Positions 27,601 to 35,727 of a DNA stretch of 64,000 nt are shown piece after piece (positions within the stretch are counted from its first letter, which is position 1; every line of letters starts with the position of its first letter). The stretch covers positions 711,712 to 775,711 of the forward strand of contig NZ_KZ987724.1 in NCBI RefSeq assembly GCF_003614185.1. The letters run 5' to 3'. A program made the position numbers and the translations under genes. Under the pieces are notes generated by a model. It saw only the letters and a program-made list of their open reading frames with translations, was not told the DNA's origin and searched no databases. Origin of the DNA: Paenibacillus aceti (GTDB taxonomy: Bacteria > Bacillota > Bacilli > Paenibacillales > Paenibacillaceae).

Positions 27601-29303
27601 CAGGATCGTGGTATGACATCAATAACGGGCAGTCGAAGGATAAACTGACACGCAACTATGCTAGCATCGCTTTTGAACATGAGGACAATCCACAATCAGC
27701 CAGTTACGAATATGTACTGCTTCCCGGCAAGACGGCGGCACAAACACAAGCTTATAGTGAACAACCATCAGTAGAAGTACTGAGCAATACATCAACAGTA
27801 CAGGCTGTGAGCAACAAACAGCTTGGCATCACCACTGCGAATTTCTGGAATGCGGGTTCTGTGGAGAGGATCAGTGCCAAATCTGCCGCCGCTGTCATTA
27901 TGCGAGAAGACCATGGTGAAATGAAAATTGCGATATCTGATCCAACGCAAAAGCAAAGCACAGTGACGCTTGAAGTCCATCAACCGGACTTGGCATTGCT
28001 TACTGCAGATATCGGCATGAAGGTTGCACCGATAGAAGGCGGAGTAAGTATTTCGGTCAACACTTCTGGCTCTCTCGGTAAGACGTACACCGCTGTATTT
28101 GATCTCGAAAAGTCCAATAACATAACCATGGAAGGTGCAACAGCAGACAAACAAACTGCGAAGAAAGGTGAAACCGTAACCGTAACGCTGAATACACCGG
28201 TAGGTAAAGAGTTCGACAAGTGGATCGTAGCACCAGCAAACTTGACGTTAAATCAAGATGCAACGAACGCCAATGTTTATACATTCATCATGCCGGATGA
28301 AGCAGTTAAAATAACAGCAACATATAAAGAGGCTGCGATTGTAGACGGAACTGAACCAGCCTGGCCGTCAGGAGCACAATTATCAGCTTCAAGTATTGGC
28401 AGAACTAGTCTAATGCTTTCATGGAGAGAAGCAACGGATAATATAGGAGTAGTAAGCTACAAGATTTATAAGAATGGTCATGAAATAATTCAATTGCCAG
28501 GCAATATTACTAGCTATACAGTCAGTGGTCTTTTACCAGACACAAGTTATATCTTTGTGGTTAAAGCAGGCGATGCAGCAGGAAACTGGAGTGATGGTCT
28601 CCGTGTAGCTGTAAGGACAGAAGCTAACTCTTCGAGTGGGGGATCGACGCAAACACCGAATCCGGCACCAGCTCCAACAGCTCCAACAACACCAACGCCA
28701 ACTGAACCCAAAAATCCAATAGATCCAATAGAGCCAGCGAAACCTGTGGAGCCAGAAACTCCTAAAGTAGATTTGTCTGATATCATGAATCATTGGGCCA
28801 AGGCTTCCATTGAAAAATCAGTTGAACTTGGGTTTGTAAAAGGTTATGGGGATGGAACGTTCAGACCCAATGGGGCTGTAACCCGTGGTGAGGTTTCAAC
28901 AATGCTGGCAAGAGCGCTGAAATTAGAGCAAGCTAATACAGAATTTGACTTCATGGATCAAGACCAAACACCTGCCTGGGCACAACCCTTCATACAGGCA
29001 CTTGTTAAAGCGGGATATATTTCAGGCTATAAGGATGGGACATTCCGTGCGAACAATGAAATCAGCAGAAGTGAATTCGTTGTTATTATTGTTCGTGCAT
29101 TGGGTCTTGAATTAAATTCTGAGCTAACCTCAACATTCGATGATGTAGATCAGATTCCAGTATGGGCTACACCATATGTAGCAGCAGCTGCAGAAGCGGG
29201 TCTGGTAAAGGGAAATGGAAACGGTAAATTTAATCCTAATGCTCCTATAACTAGAGCTGAAGCGGTAACTTTGATACTAAGTATGTTAAATCAATTACAA
29301 TAA
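24657..29303 (+). CDS. SLH-anchored polysaccharide lyase family 8 enzyme
   Basis: A 1548-residue surface enzyme. In order: signal peptide (1-30); acidic linker; carbohydrate-binding-like sandwich (about 115-285, LVPNGDFEL opening); BIG_2 Ig domain (about 290-370); PL8 alpha-barrel and beta-sandwich domains (about 380-1050); an InlB-repeat-like domain (about 1146-1228); FN3 (about 1234-1323); a Pro-rich linker; and three SLH repeats (about 1373-1548) for S-layer or wall anchoring. Candidate catalytic residues are Asn565 (TGGNLLDKA), His615 (GSLVQHANIAY), Tyr624 and Arg678/682; the His-Tyr spacing of nine equals that of xanthan lyase. PL8 enzymes cleave hyaluronan, chondroitin or xanthan; the substrate is unresolved. 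ATG 24657 was used; GTG 24672, eight bases after GGAGG, is an equally good start. Confidence 0.9.
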   Translation: MEVRAVKRVLSVLLVVTLVVTLLPVGTSAAISSDEGNWQQDMKGLAIGKNDVGISNANELESDTIDVDGNEDNYSIFENNGQAEENMLGESENVKESIKQLSPADVPFQVSANANLVPNGDFELTAAPSGTWTQYTDTNPVPVNWDTWIPVGSGKPTGRTVSVTTDTYNYCSGQQSMLIDASSTSRVSLNVKAPVEAGKSYRLKVWYKTENVAGGSGVYFRSSLPHPSDSQKNVAGPNSTKVYGTNDWTMQQGFITVPNGYDKFLIELFLENSTGKVWFDNVQLEEYDGITGLTLEPTAMTMTVGEMKPLTLNVTPSNLQSPDVIWSTSDQNVATVDNNGNITAVAAGVATVTVATQDETIKAQSKISVDSAETAAAYNQLRVRWKQKLVGAADAGLAADPVIQALVAEMDKSVSNAAKTGYLDTLSANDSSRQYLWSDFTDSADTKEQHANNIVSEFTRIKTMATAYNTESSRFYHDPQLRDAIIGALDWMYAKRYNERLSYSTASSWWGFEIGAPQLLNDCLVLMYDELNDQQIANFMRAIDKYCPDPTKRVQNSNVIETGGNLLDKALVVTLRGVIGKNSAKITQGRDSIGSEFNYVTSGDGVYEDGSLVQHANIAYTAGYGAVWLSRTADITYLLNNSPWPVTDPRVANIYKWVSDTFEPVIYKGLYMDMVNGRGISRSDSGTARSTIVALASLAEGAPPEISANIRSMVKEWVSKDTTFADYYKGLPIYSVMLLKRVMNDDTVVARGELSQSYMFNGMARVTHHRPDYAFGLSMFSDRISDFEMGNKENLKGWDTGLGMTYIYNNDLSQYRDGFWATVNSFRLPGTTTDGSGEGKMPGEWAYYYNTESHVGGVTLDHLYSTSAMNFSLKKVTGSDLSGKKSWFMFDDEIVALGTDISKTSAATKTVETIVDNRKLNSSGDNEFLVNGVPVPTALDYAEDINSVNWAHLAGNSSDSGSDVGYYFPTAPTLQVIREARTGSWYDINNGQSKDKLTRNYASIAFEHEDNPQSASYEYVLLPGKTAAQTQAYSEQPSVEVLSNTSTVQAVSNKQLGITTANFWNAGSVERISAKSAAAVIMREDHGEMKIAISDPTQKQSTVTLEVHQPDLALLTADIGMKVAPIEGGVSISVNTSGSLGKTYTAVFDLEKSNNITMEGATADKQTAKKGETVTVTLNTPVGKEFDKWIVAPANLTLNQDATNANVYTFIMPDEAVKITATYKEAAIVDGTEPAWPSGAQLSASSIGRTSLMLSWREATDNIGVVSYKIYKNGHEIIQLPGNITSYTVSGLLPDTSYIFVVKAGDAAGNWSDGLRVAVRTEANSSSGGSTQTPNPAPAPTAPTTPTPTEPKNPIDPIEPAKPVEPETPKVDLSDIMNHWAKASIEKSVELGFVKGYGDGTFRPNGAVTRGEVSTMLARALKLEQANTEFDFMDQDQTPAWAQPFIQALVKAGYISGYKDGTFRANNEISRSEFVVIIVRALGLELNSELTSTFDDVDQIPVWATPYVAAAAEAGLVKGNGNGKFNPNAPITRAEAVTLILSMLNQLQ

Positions 29304-29342
29304 AGAGATGCTGCAGCGATTCATGTGAAAATAATTCAATCG

Positions 29343-29377
29343 AAAGCCAAGGTCTGATGCTTAGGATCTTGGCTTTT
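29343..29377 (+). terminator. Probable terminator after the PL8 gene
   Basis: AAAGCCAAG (29343-29351) pairs with CTTGGCTTT (29368-29376); the U-tract is only four bases. Confidence 0.65.
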
Positions 29378-29461
29378 GATGTTGAAGTTCAAATATTGCA
29401 TATTTCTCGTTAGGCTGACCAACCACCACAAAGGCAACAGTAATGATCTGCATTCGCTTGA

Positions 29462-29529
29462 AAGGTCAAAATTTTACTCGTGGAAGGTCATAATTCGTCC
29501 TTGGTTCTCTCAGGCTTGCTAAGTATGAT
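29462..29529 (+). promoter_or_regulatory. GH112 gene promoter with upstream direct repeats
   Basis: The -35 TTGGTT (29501-29506) and -10 TATGAT (29524-29529) are separated by 17 bp. Just upstream, AAGGTCAAAATT (29462-29473) and AAGGTCATAATT (29484-29495) repeat directly with a 22 bp period, two helical turns. This is the usual layout for an activator that binds one DNA face next to the -35. The protein is unknown and not encoded here. Confidence 0.65.
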
Positions 29530-29567
29530 GGGATCAACGATCAGTTATTTGGAAGGAGCAATTTCAA

Positions 29568-31739
29568 ATGAGCGAGCAGAACCAGAACAAACCAACTAGA
29601 GGGCGCCTGACAATCCCTACCGACCTTGATGTCGTAGGCGAAACACTGAAAACGATGGAGCTGTGGGGAGCTGATGCGGTACGCGATGCAGACGGCACCA
29701 CCTTTCCGCAGGAGTTAGTTGATTGTGGAGCAAAAATATATGCTACTTACTATACGACCCGTAAAGACAATAATTGGGCAAAAGCAAACCCTGATGAAGT
29801 ACAGCAGTGCTATATTTCAACGAGGTTTGTGGCTGCTACAGACGCAACGCTGTCCATTCGACTATTGGAAGGGATTAGCGAAGACTTATTGCAAGTGAAC
29901 AACCGTGATGATATTTACCGTTGGTGGGAGGTTATCGATCGTACTACCGGCGAGGTTGTACCGACGAATAACTGGAGCTATGATGAAGCGAGTGGCTCAG
30001 TAATCATTAATAATACGATACCTTACCATGAGTATAGCGTCAGCTTCTTGACCTATCTTATTTGGGATCCCGTTCATATGTACAATGCTGTGGTCAACGA
30101 TTGGAAGGATTTCGAACGGCAGATTACGTTTGACGTACGTCAGCCTAAAACGCGGGAGTATTCCAAGGGCCGACTCCGTGAATTTTTGCGTGAGAAGTCT
30201 TATGTCAATGTAGTGCGGTTCACAACGTTCTTCCATCAGTTCACCCTTGTATTCGATGAATTGCGCCGGGAGAAATATGTGGACTGGTATGGCTATTCCG
30301 CCAGCGTCAGCCCTTATATTCTCGAACAGTTCGAGCGTGAAGTGGGCTATAAGTTCCGTCCGGAATTTATTATTGACGAAGGCTATTACAACAATCAGTA
30401 CCGGATTCCATCCAAGGAATATTTGGACTTTATGGCTTTCCAACGGCGTGAGGTAGCACAACTTGCTAAGGAACTCGTTGATATTACCCATGAAGAGGGC
30501 CGCGAAGCGATGATGTTCTTAGGTGACCATTTTATCGGTACGGAGCCTTATATGGACGAGTTCAAAACGATCGGGCTAGATGCCGTCGTCGGTAGCGTTG
30601 GCAATGGTTCGACATTGCGATTGATCAGCGATATCCCTGGGGTGAAATATACAGAAGGGCGTTTCTTGCCATACTTCTTCCCGGATACGTTCCATCCTGG
30701 TGGCAATCCAACGGCGGAAGCGCAAGAAAACTGGTTAACGGCAAGACGAGCTATTTTGCGTAAGCCTGTGGATCGTATTGGTTATGGCGGTTACTTGAAG
30801 CTGGCGTTGGACTTCCCGGACTTTGTGGATTATGTCACGCAGGTGGCCGATGAATTCCGCGACTTATATGAAAAAGCACGTACGAAGCCATTATGCTTGG
30901 CCAAAGTTGCTGTTCTGAACTGCTGGGGTAAAATGCGCTCTTGGGGCTGTCACATGGTGCATCATGCGCTGTATCAAAAGCAAAACTACAGCTATGCGGG
31001 AATTATTGAAATTTTGAGCGGCGCTCCATTCGATGTATCCTTCATTAGCTTTGACGATATTCGCGAGCAGCCGCAGCTGCTGGAAGATCTCGATGTCATT
31101 ATTAACATCGGTGATGCGGACACGGCGCATACTGGCGGCGAGAACTGGAAAGATCCATTTATTGTGGAGCAAATCCGGGCATTTATCGCTCGCGGAGGCG
31201 GCTTTATCGGTGTAGGCGAACCTTCTGCGGTTCAACATCAAGGTCGTTTCTTCCAATTAGGCGATGCTCTTGGCGTAGAACTGGAGCGCGGCTTCACCCT
31301 CGGCTATGATAAATATAATTGGGATGTTAAGCCGTCTCACTTTATTACTGCCGATATGGATGGGGAAATTAACTTTGGTGAAGGCAAGAAAAATATATAT
31401 GCGACGAGTGCTGATATTTTAGCTTGCGATGATAAGGAAGTACAGTTTGCAGTCAATAACTACTTCGACGGTCGCTCTGTCTATATCGGTGGACTGCCGT
31501 ATAGTGCGGAGAACGCCCGCTTGCTGCATCGTGCCATCTTATGGTCTTGCGGCAAAGATACTGAATTGCATAATTGGTTCAGTTCGGATGCTCATACGGA
31601 AATCCATGTTTATCCGGAGACAGGCACATATTGCGTCGTTAATAACACCGCAGAGCCGCGTAACACGACCGTGTATGCTAATGGCAAGAGCTTCGAATTG
31701 GAGCTTAAGGGCGGCGAATTACGTTGGTTTAACATGTAA
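29568..31739 (+). CDS. GH112 family 1,3-beta-galactosyl-N-acetylhexosamine phosphorylase (or galactosyl-rhamnose phosphorylase)
   Basis: A 723-residue cytoplasmic protein (no signal peptide) starting ATG after GGAAGGAG. The sequence matches lacto-N-biose/galacto-N-biose phosphorylases from end to end: TRGRLTIPTD, GADAVRDADGTTFP, the barrel segment FRPEFIIDEGYYNNQYRIP, AMMFLGDHFIGTEPY, DAVVGSVGNGSTLRLI, PGVKYTEGRFLPYFFPDTF and IGYGGYLKLAL. Family members phosphorolyse Gal-beta-1,3-GlcNAc/GalNAc, or Gal-beta-1,4-rhamnose, yielding galactose-1-phosphate. Which acceptor applies cannot be decided by eye. It follows the SLH lyase gene but has its own promoter. Neither a sugar transporter nor galactose-1-phosphate genes are nearby. 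Confidence 0.92.
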   Translation: MSEQNQNKPTRGRLTIPTDLDVVGETLKTMELWGADAVRDADGTTFPQELVDCGAKIYATYYTTRKDNNWAKANPDEVQQCYISTRFVAATDATLSIRLLEGISEDLLQVNNRDDIYRWWEVIDRTTGEVVPTNNWSYDEASGSVIINNTIPYHEYSVSFLTYLIWDPVHMYNAVVNDWKDFERQITFDVRQPKTREYSKGRLREFLREKSYVNVVRFTTFFHQFTLVFDELRREKYVDWYGYSASVSPYILEQFEREVGYKFRPEFIIDEGYYNNQYRIPSKEYLDFMAFQRREVAQLAKELVDITHEEGREAMMFLGDHFIGTEPYMDEFKTIGLDAVVGSVGNGSTLRLISDIPGVKYTEGRFLPYFFPDTFHPGGNPTAEAQENWLTARRAILRKPVDRIGYGGYLKLALDFPDFVDYVTQVADEFRDLYEKARTKPLCLAKVAVLNCWGKMRSWGCHMVHHALYQKQNYSYAGIIEILSGAPFDVSFISFDDIREQPQLLEDLDVIINIGDADTAHTGGENWKDPFIVEQIRAFIARGGGFIGVGEPSAVQHQGRFFQLGDALGVELERGFTLGYDKYNWDVKPSHFITADMDGEINFGEGKKNIYATSADILACDDKEVQFAVNNYFDGRSVYIGGLPYSAENARLLHRAILWSCGKDTELHNWFSSDAHTEIHVYPETGTYCVVNNTAEPRNTTVYANGKSFELELKGGELRWFNM

Positions 31740-31780
31740 GTCTAAGTTTATAGCGAGTAGATAATCAATCAATATTCAAT

Positions 31781-31823
31781 ATCCCTCTGAAGTGGCAGTG
31801 ATGTCTTATTTCAGGGGGATTTT
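31781..31823 (+). terminator. Rho-independent terminator after the GH112 gene
   Basis: ATCCCTCTGAA (31781-31791) pairs with TTCAGGGGGAT (31810-31820, one G-U pair), followed by TTTTT. Confidence 0.85.
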
Positions 31824-31887
31824 TGGCGTGCATTTGGTGGATCAGTAAACGACAAAAAGTCAGGGCCCCCTTACGAGGGCCCCAATC

Positions 31888-32013
31888 ATGGGAGAGGAGA
31901 AACCGGACGAAGAGCTTATGGGGAAACGTAAGTCTTCTCCGCGGTTGTCTACGACATTTGGTGATGTCGATAGTTCAAGTTTGCCCGGGGCTGGAGGATT
32001 TATACATGAATAA
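31888..32013 (+). CDS. Possible small protein of 41 (or 31) residues
   Basis: Within the 460 bp between the GH112 gene and rsmD, one frame runs from ATG 31888 to TAA 32011-32013. A second in-frame ATG at 31918 would give a 31-residue product beginning MGKRKSSPRLSTTFGDVD and ending GAGGFIHE. The composition (basic start, Ser/Thr/Gly-rich tail, sensible codon use) looks coding, but no strong ribosome binding site is present. A GGGCCC/GGGCCC hairpin (31863-31882) sits just upstream. I recognise no family. It is worth treating as a candidate only. Confidence 0.3.
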   Translation: MGEEKPDEELMGKRKSSPRLSTTFGDVDSSSLPGAGGFIHE

Positions 32014-32203
32014 CCGCAAAAAGTAATGTGAAATTACATTTTTCATTCTACCCGGGATTATGGTACGATATCGACAGGCTATTTTAGAAGCCTGAAATCT
32101 ATATATTTGCTCTATTTGGATGGTGTTCAAAACGTTCAGTTTTCGGTGGACTTTGGATTACCTCTTACGTAGAGCGGCATTGCGCAAGGGTGTGTGAACT
32201 AGC

Positions 32204-32758
32204 ATGAGAATCATATCGGGCAGTGCCCGGGGCAGGACGTTGAAGGCGGTTCCCGGGATGGGGACAAGACCGACGACAGACAAAGTTAAGGAAGCCGTGT
32301 TTAGCATGATCGGGCCGTATTTCGATGGTGGTGCCGTGCTTGATTTGTTCGCGGGAACAGGCGGATTAGGCATTGAAGCGCTGAGCCGTGGCATGGACAA
32401 GGCGGTATTCGTGGATCTCGATTACAAGAGCATCGAAGTTGTACGTGCCAATTTGAAGACCGCCGGTCTGGCGGAGCGTGCAGAGGTTTATAAGAATGAT
32501 GCGGCAAGAGCGCTGAAGGTGTTGTCCAAGCGCGAGGCGACATTCGAGCTGGTATTTCTTGATCCGCCTTATCGGCTTAAGAACGGAGATAAGCTGATGG
32601 AAGCGATGGACGAGCTGAAGCTGCTTGAAGATCGCGCGACGGTTGTGTTGGAGTATGAATCTTCCTATGTCTATCCGAGCTGCTTCGGCAATTTTACAGA
32701 GCTGCGCAAAGCGGAATATGGGGAAACCTCCGTATCCATTTACAGGTATGAACCATAG
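32204..32758 (+). CDS. rsmD: 16S rRNA (guanine(966)-N2)-methyltransferase RsmD
   Basis: A 184-residue SAM-dependent methyltransferase. It begins with the RsmD signature MRIISGSARGRTLKAVPG and TRPTTDKVKEAVFSMI, then motif I VLDLFAGTGGLGIEALSRG and catalytic motif IV VFLDPPYRL. It methylates G966 of 16S rRNA. The gene corresponds to B. subtilis ylbH and, as there, is followed directly by coaD and ylbJ. The stop of rsmD and start of coaD are 49 bp apart with a good ribosome binding site between. Confidence 0.95.
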   Translation: MRIISGSARGRTLKAVPGMGTRPTTDKVKEAVFSMIGPYFDGGAVLDLFAGTGGLGIEALSRGMDKAVFVDLDYKSIEVVRANLKTAGLAERAEVYKNDAARALKVLSKREATFELVFLDPPYRLKNGDKLMEAMDELKLLEDRATVVLEYESSYVYPSCFGNFTELRKAEYGETSVSIYRYEP

Positions 32759-32807
32759 AAGTTCAGACTAGGGACACCCGTCATAATTAAGGAGGAAAAC
32801 AGAACCT

Positions 32808-33323
32808 ATGGAACAGCACAAAGCACCGCGAATCGCCGTATATCCAGGCAGCTTTGACCCTATTACCAATGGACATCTGGATATTATTCAGCGGGCTTCC
32901 CGTCAGTTTGACAAGCTCATTGTAGCCGTGTTGAACAACCTGAGCAAGAAACCTCTCTTTACGGTGGAGGAGCGCAAGGAGTTGATCTCTTCAGTAACGA
33001 GCCATTTGCCTAATGTGGAGGTGGACAGCTTCCGCGATCTGCTCGTTAACTATGTAGATTACAGAAAGGCAGATGTCATCGTACGAGGGATTCGCTCTGT
33101 GACCGATTTCGAATACGAGCTGCAGATGGCTTCCCTGAATAAGCAGCTTAATCATAATGTAGAGACGATTTTTATGATGACGAATCCCAAGTATTCTTAT
33201 TTAAGCTCGAGTGTCGTGAAGGAAATCGCTTGCTTCAACGGAGCGCTTGGCGATCTGGTTCCGCTTGAGATTGAGCAAGCATTAAGGAAGAAATACGAAG
33301 GCCTGCCGAAGCTGCAACAATAA
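32808..33323 (+). CDS. coaD: Phosphopantetheine adenylyltransferase
   Basis: A 171-residue CoaD with ATG after AAGGAGGAAAAC. The nucleotidyltransferase motif is [18 protein letters not shown] (TxGH-type site, here TNGH), followed by [11 protein letters not shown], the substrate loop [16 protein letters not shown] and the C-terminal [11 protein letters not shown]. It makes dephospho-CoA from 4'-phosphopantetheine and ATP, the penultimate step of CoA synthesis. It is probably co-transcribed with rsmD. It ends 26 bp from the convergent ylbJ stop. Confidence 0.97.
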   Translation: MEQHKAPRIAVYPGSFDPITNGHLDIIQRASRQFDKLIVAVLNNLSKKPLFTVEERKELISSVTSHLPNVEVDSFRDLLVNYVDYRKADVIVRGIRSVTDFEYELQMASLNKQLNHNVETIFMMTNPKYSYLSSSVVKEIACFNGALGDLVPLEIEQALRKKYEGLPKLQQ

Positions 33324-33349
33324 TAAGAGGCCGAAGGCTTCATGTAAAT

Positions 33350-34585
33350 CTATTGCCTGGAGCTTCTTCTCCAGATGAGAGAGATTGTGATCCATAATGC
33401 GATTAGAGCGATTAATAGCCACATAGAGATACGGAGCGAGCCAGCCGCTTGCTGCCAGTTTGGAAGGGCCGCTTCCATTCTTGCGGCTAGCGGGTGGTTC
33501 ATTTCCTTATAGGCGGGAACGGCATCGGGCCAAATTGCCGTCAGTGGCCGCCATAGTATTAAGGTGAGCAAGAAGGCGTATGCCCCATGAATTAAACGCT
33601 GAATGATGAAGCGTACGCCGCTGATCCCTGCGGGTTTCAGCACCGCCTGTACCTGAAGGAAGGAACAGATTCCGCTCCAGCCGAGCGCGGTGCCGAGCAG
33701 AGCGGCAATTATAGGCTGGGAGACAGGCAGTCCTGCAACCGCATAGGTTCCCAGGTGGACCTCCATCAAGGCGGCAATGAAATAAGAAAATACAGAAGCG
33801 GGTAAAAAAGAATTGACGACATGGATCATGACCGCAAAAATTAACATATAGCCGCCGATCGTCATCAGAGTCTGGACACTATTGGCGACGGAGTCACCGA
33901 GCAGCTTCCCGAAGCTGCGGCCGTCCTCCTGCTGGGCTTCCTCCATTCGCCGCAGTGCCGATCTCATCAGACCGGGCTTGGCCGTGCGCGTTGATGTTTG
34001 GACTGCAGCTTGCCGCTGGGCTGGTTGGGAAGAACTGCTATCAGCCGTCTTTTTCCAGAGCAGATGGCTTAGTGTGATCGCCGCCGCGAAGCCGGATAGC
34101 CAGTGAATGACGAGCAGTAGCAGACCCAGATCGGGATTGTTCAGATAACCGGCACCGATCACGATGATGATCAGCATCGGGCTGGCAAAGTGGGCGGTGG
34201 CGGCCATTCTTTCGGCTTCGAGGGCTGTGATTTTTCTCTGCTTATATAGGGTTGCTGCAGCCGCGGCAGAGGCTGGAAATCCGGCTGTCATGCCAAGCGG
34301 AAGTATCCAGCCGAAGGAGCCGGGAAGTCTTAAGATTCTGCGTGTGAAGGGTTCCAGAATAACACCGAGCCCTTGCGGGAATCCGCCGGCGATCAGCATC
34401 TCGGAGAGCACGAGAAAAGGCAGGACCGCCGGAAACACGATCCTCCACCAGAGGGAAAGTCCTTGTCCAGAGGCCTGGAAGGCAGGCCCGGGAGCAGCAA
34501 CGATACAAATAACGAGTAATATTGCAATACTGGCAAACAGTATAGTTGACGACATTTTGCCGTTTGTGGCCTGTTCGCGATGCAT
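33350..34585 (-). CDS. ylbJ: Sporulation integral membrane protein YlbJ
   Basis: A 411-residue protein with about eight to ten hydrophobic helices. It has the nucleoside recognition (Gate) domain pattern of YlbJ/SpoVM-stage proteins: PAVLPFLVLSEMLIAGGFPQGLG, GMTAGFPASAAAAATLYK and QPIIAALLGTALGWSG. B. subtilis ylbJ is expressed in the mother cell under sigma-E and is needed for spore envelope formation and resistance, so its presence implies a spore-former. As in Bacillus it lies between coaD and ylbL, facing coaD. The Pro/Gln/Thr-rich loop near 190-215 is longer than I recall in B. subtilis. Confidence 0.9.
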   Translation of the reverse strand: MHREQATNGKMSSTILFASIAILLVICIVAAPGPAFQASGQGLSLWWRIVFPAVLPFLVLSEMLIAGGFPQGLGVILEPFTRRILRLPGSFGWILPLGMTAGFPASAAAAATLYKQRKITALEAERMAATAHFASPMLIIIVIGAGYLNNPDLGLLLLVIHWLSGFAAAITLSHLLWKKTADSSSSQPAQRQAAVQTSTRTAKPGLMRSALRRMEEAQQEDGRSFGKLLGDSVANSVQTLMTIGGYMLIFAVMIHVVNSFLPASVFSYFIAALMEVHLGTYAVAGLPVSQPIIAALLGTALGWSGICSFLQVQAVLKPAGISGVRFIIQRLIHGAYAFLLTLILWRPLTAIWPDAVPAYKEMNHPLAARMEAALPNWQQAAGSLRISMWLLIALIALWITISLIWRRSSRQ

Positions 34586-34701
34586 AAGCGTTCACCTTCT
34601 TCATATGTATATCGAAATGGACGGCTAGTACAATGCATATGCGGGACAACCAGGACACAGACCATCGATATACCAGCCGTGTCCAGAGGGGGGAATTTCA
34701 G

Positions 34702-35727
34702 ATGCGAATGAAGAAATCACCAGTCATCAAAATAACGCTTTATTTAATTACCTTGGTCGTCCTTGTATATGTCATGGTCTATATGCCGACGCCGTATTTG
34801 ATTAATCGGCCGGGACTCGCTGAGGAGATCAAGCCGATGGTGAGCATACCTGCTGCGGACCCGGAAGAGAAGGGGACATTTATGCTTACGACGGTATCTG
34901 TAAGCTACGCCAATCTGGCCATGCTGGCGACGGCGCAGTTTAATAATCAGGCTGAGGTGGTCCGGAAGGAGCCGGATCGGGATGAAGAGGAATATCAGAC
35001 GCAGCAGCGGTATTATATGAGCAATTCCCAATCAAGCGCAATTATTGCCGCCTATCATTTAGCGGATATTGATTATGACATCGTTCCAGAGTACGTGTTT
35101 ATTGTCGGACTGTTTAAAGCGGTCGAACCTAAGGGGAATTTTCATCCTGGGGATATTATCCGTAAGATCGACGGGCAGCCGATTGGGAAGTTCGAGGATC
35201 TGGCGCTGCTGTTAGCTGATAAGAAGCCGGGGGATCGGGTGACTGTCCAGCTGGAGCGCAATCAGGAGAGCCTGGATGAACTGGTTGAGTTGATCGATAT
35301 TTCGGAGGATTCCAATACGCCAAAAGCGGGGCTCGGGGTGTCTATTGGTGAGGTGCGCAAGGTTGAGCCTGCTATTGAGGATAAAGAGGTCAAGTTCATT
35401 GAGACGGGGATCGGAGGCCCTTCCGCGGGCCTGATGTTTACGCTGGAGATCTATAATCAGCTTACCCCCGGAGATTTGACGAAGGGCTACCGCATTGCCG
35501 GTACAGGGACGATTGATGGAGATGGCAGCGTCGGGGAAATCGGCGGCGTGCAATTCAAGATCGTGGCCGCTGAGCGGCAGCATGCGGATATTTTCTTCGT
35601 CCCGGTGAATAATTATACCGTCGCCAAGGCCAAGGCTGATGAAATCGGCAGCGACATGAAGCTGGTTCAGGTCAAATCGGCGCAGGAGGCGGTAGAATAC
35701 CTGCAGCAGCTTGAGCCTAAAGCCTGA
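34702..35727 (+). CDS. ylbL: YlbL/SepM-type PDZ and Lon-like serine protease
   Basis: The ATG at 34702 follows GAGGGGGGAA by six bases; the frame is open upstream without a site. The 341-residue product has one N-terminal transmembrane helix (about 9-30), a PDZ domain (about 125-205, GLFKAVEPKGNFHPGDIIRKIDG) and a Lon-like protease domain with Ser241 (GIGGPSAGLMF) and Lys286 (GGVQFKIVAAERQ), a Ser-Lys dyad 45 residues apart. Relatives process secreted peptides (streptococcal SepM) or help DNA-damage recovery (B. subtilis YlbL). Its end overlaps the convergent tmcAL stop by 11 bp. Confidence 0.93.
   Translation: MRMKKSPVIKITLYLITLVVLVYVMVYMPTPYLINRPGLAEEIKPMVSIPAADPEEKGTFMLTTVSVSYANLAMLATAQFNNQAEVVRKEPDRDEEEYQTQQRYYMSNSQSSAIIAAYHLADIDYDIVPEYVFIVGLFKAVEPKGNFHPGDIIRKIDGQPIGKFEDLALLLADKKPGDRVTVQLERNQESLDELVELIDISEDSNTPKAGLGVSIGEVRKVEPAIEDKEVKFIETGIGGPSAGLMFTLEIYNQLTPGDLTKGYRIAGTGTIDGDGSVGEIGGVQFKIVAAERQHADIFFVPVNNYTVAKAKADEIGSDMKLVQVKSAQEAVEYLQQLEPKA

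Noticed and set aside
31823-32026. Plus-strand frame of 67 codons before rsmD
   Set aside because: No ribosome binding site, Arg/Trp-rich composition without pattern, and it begins inside the terminator of the GH112 gene.
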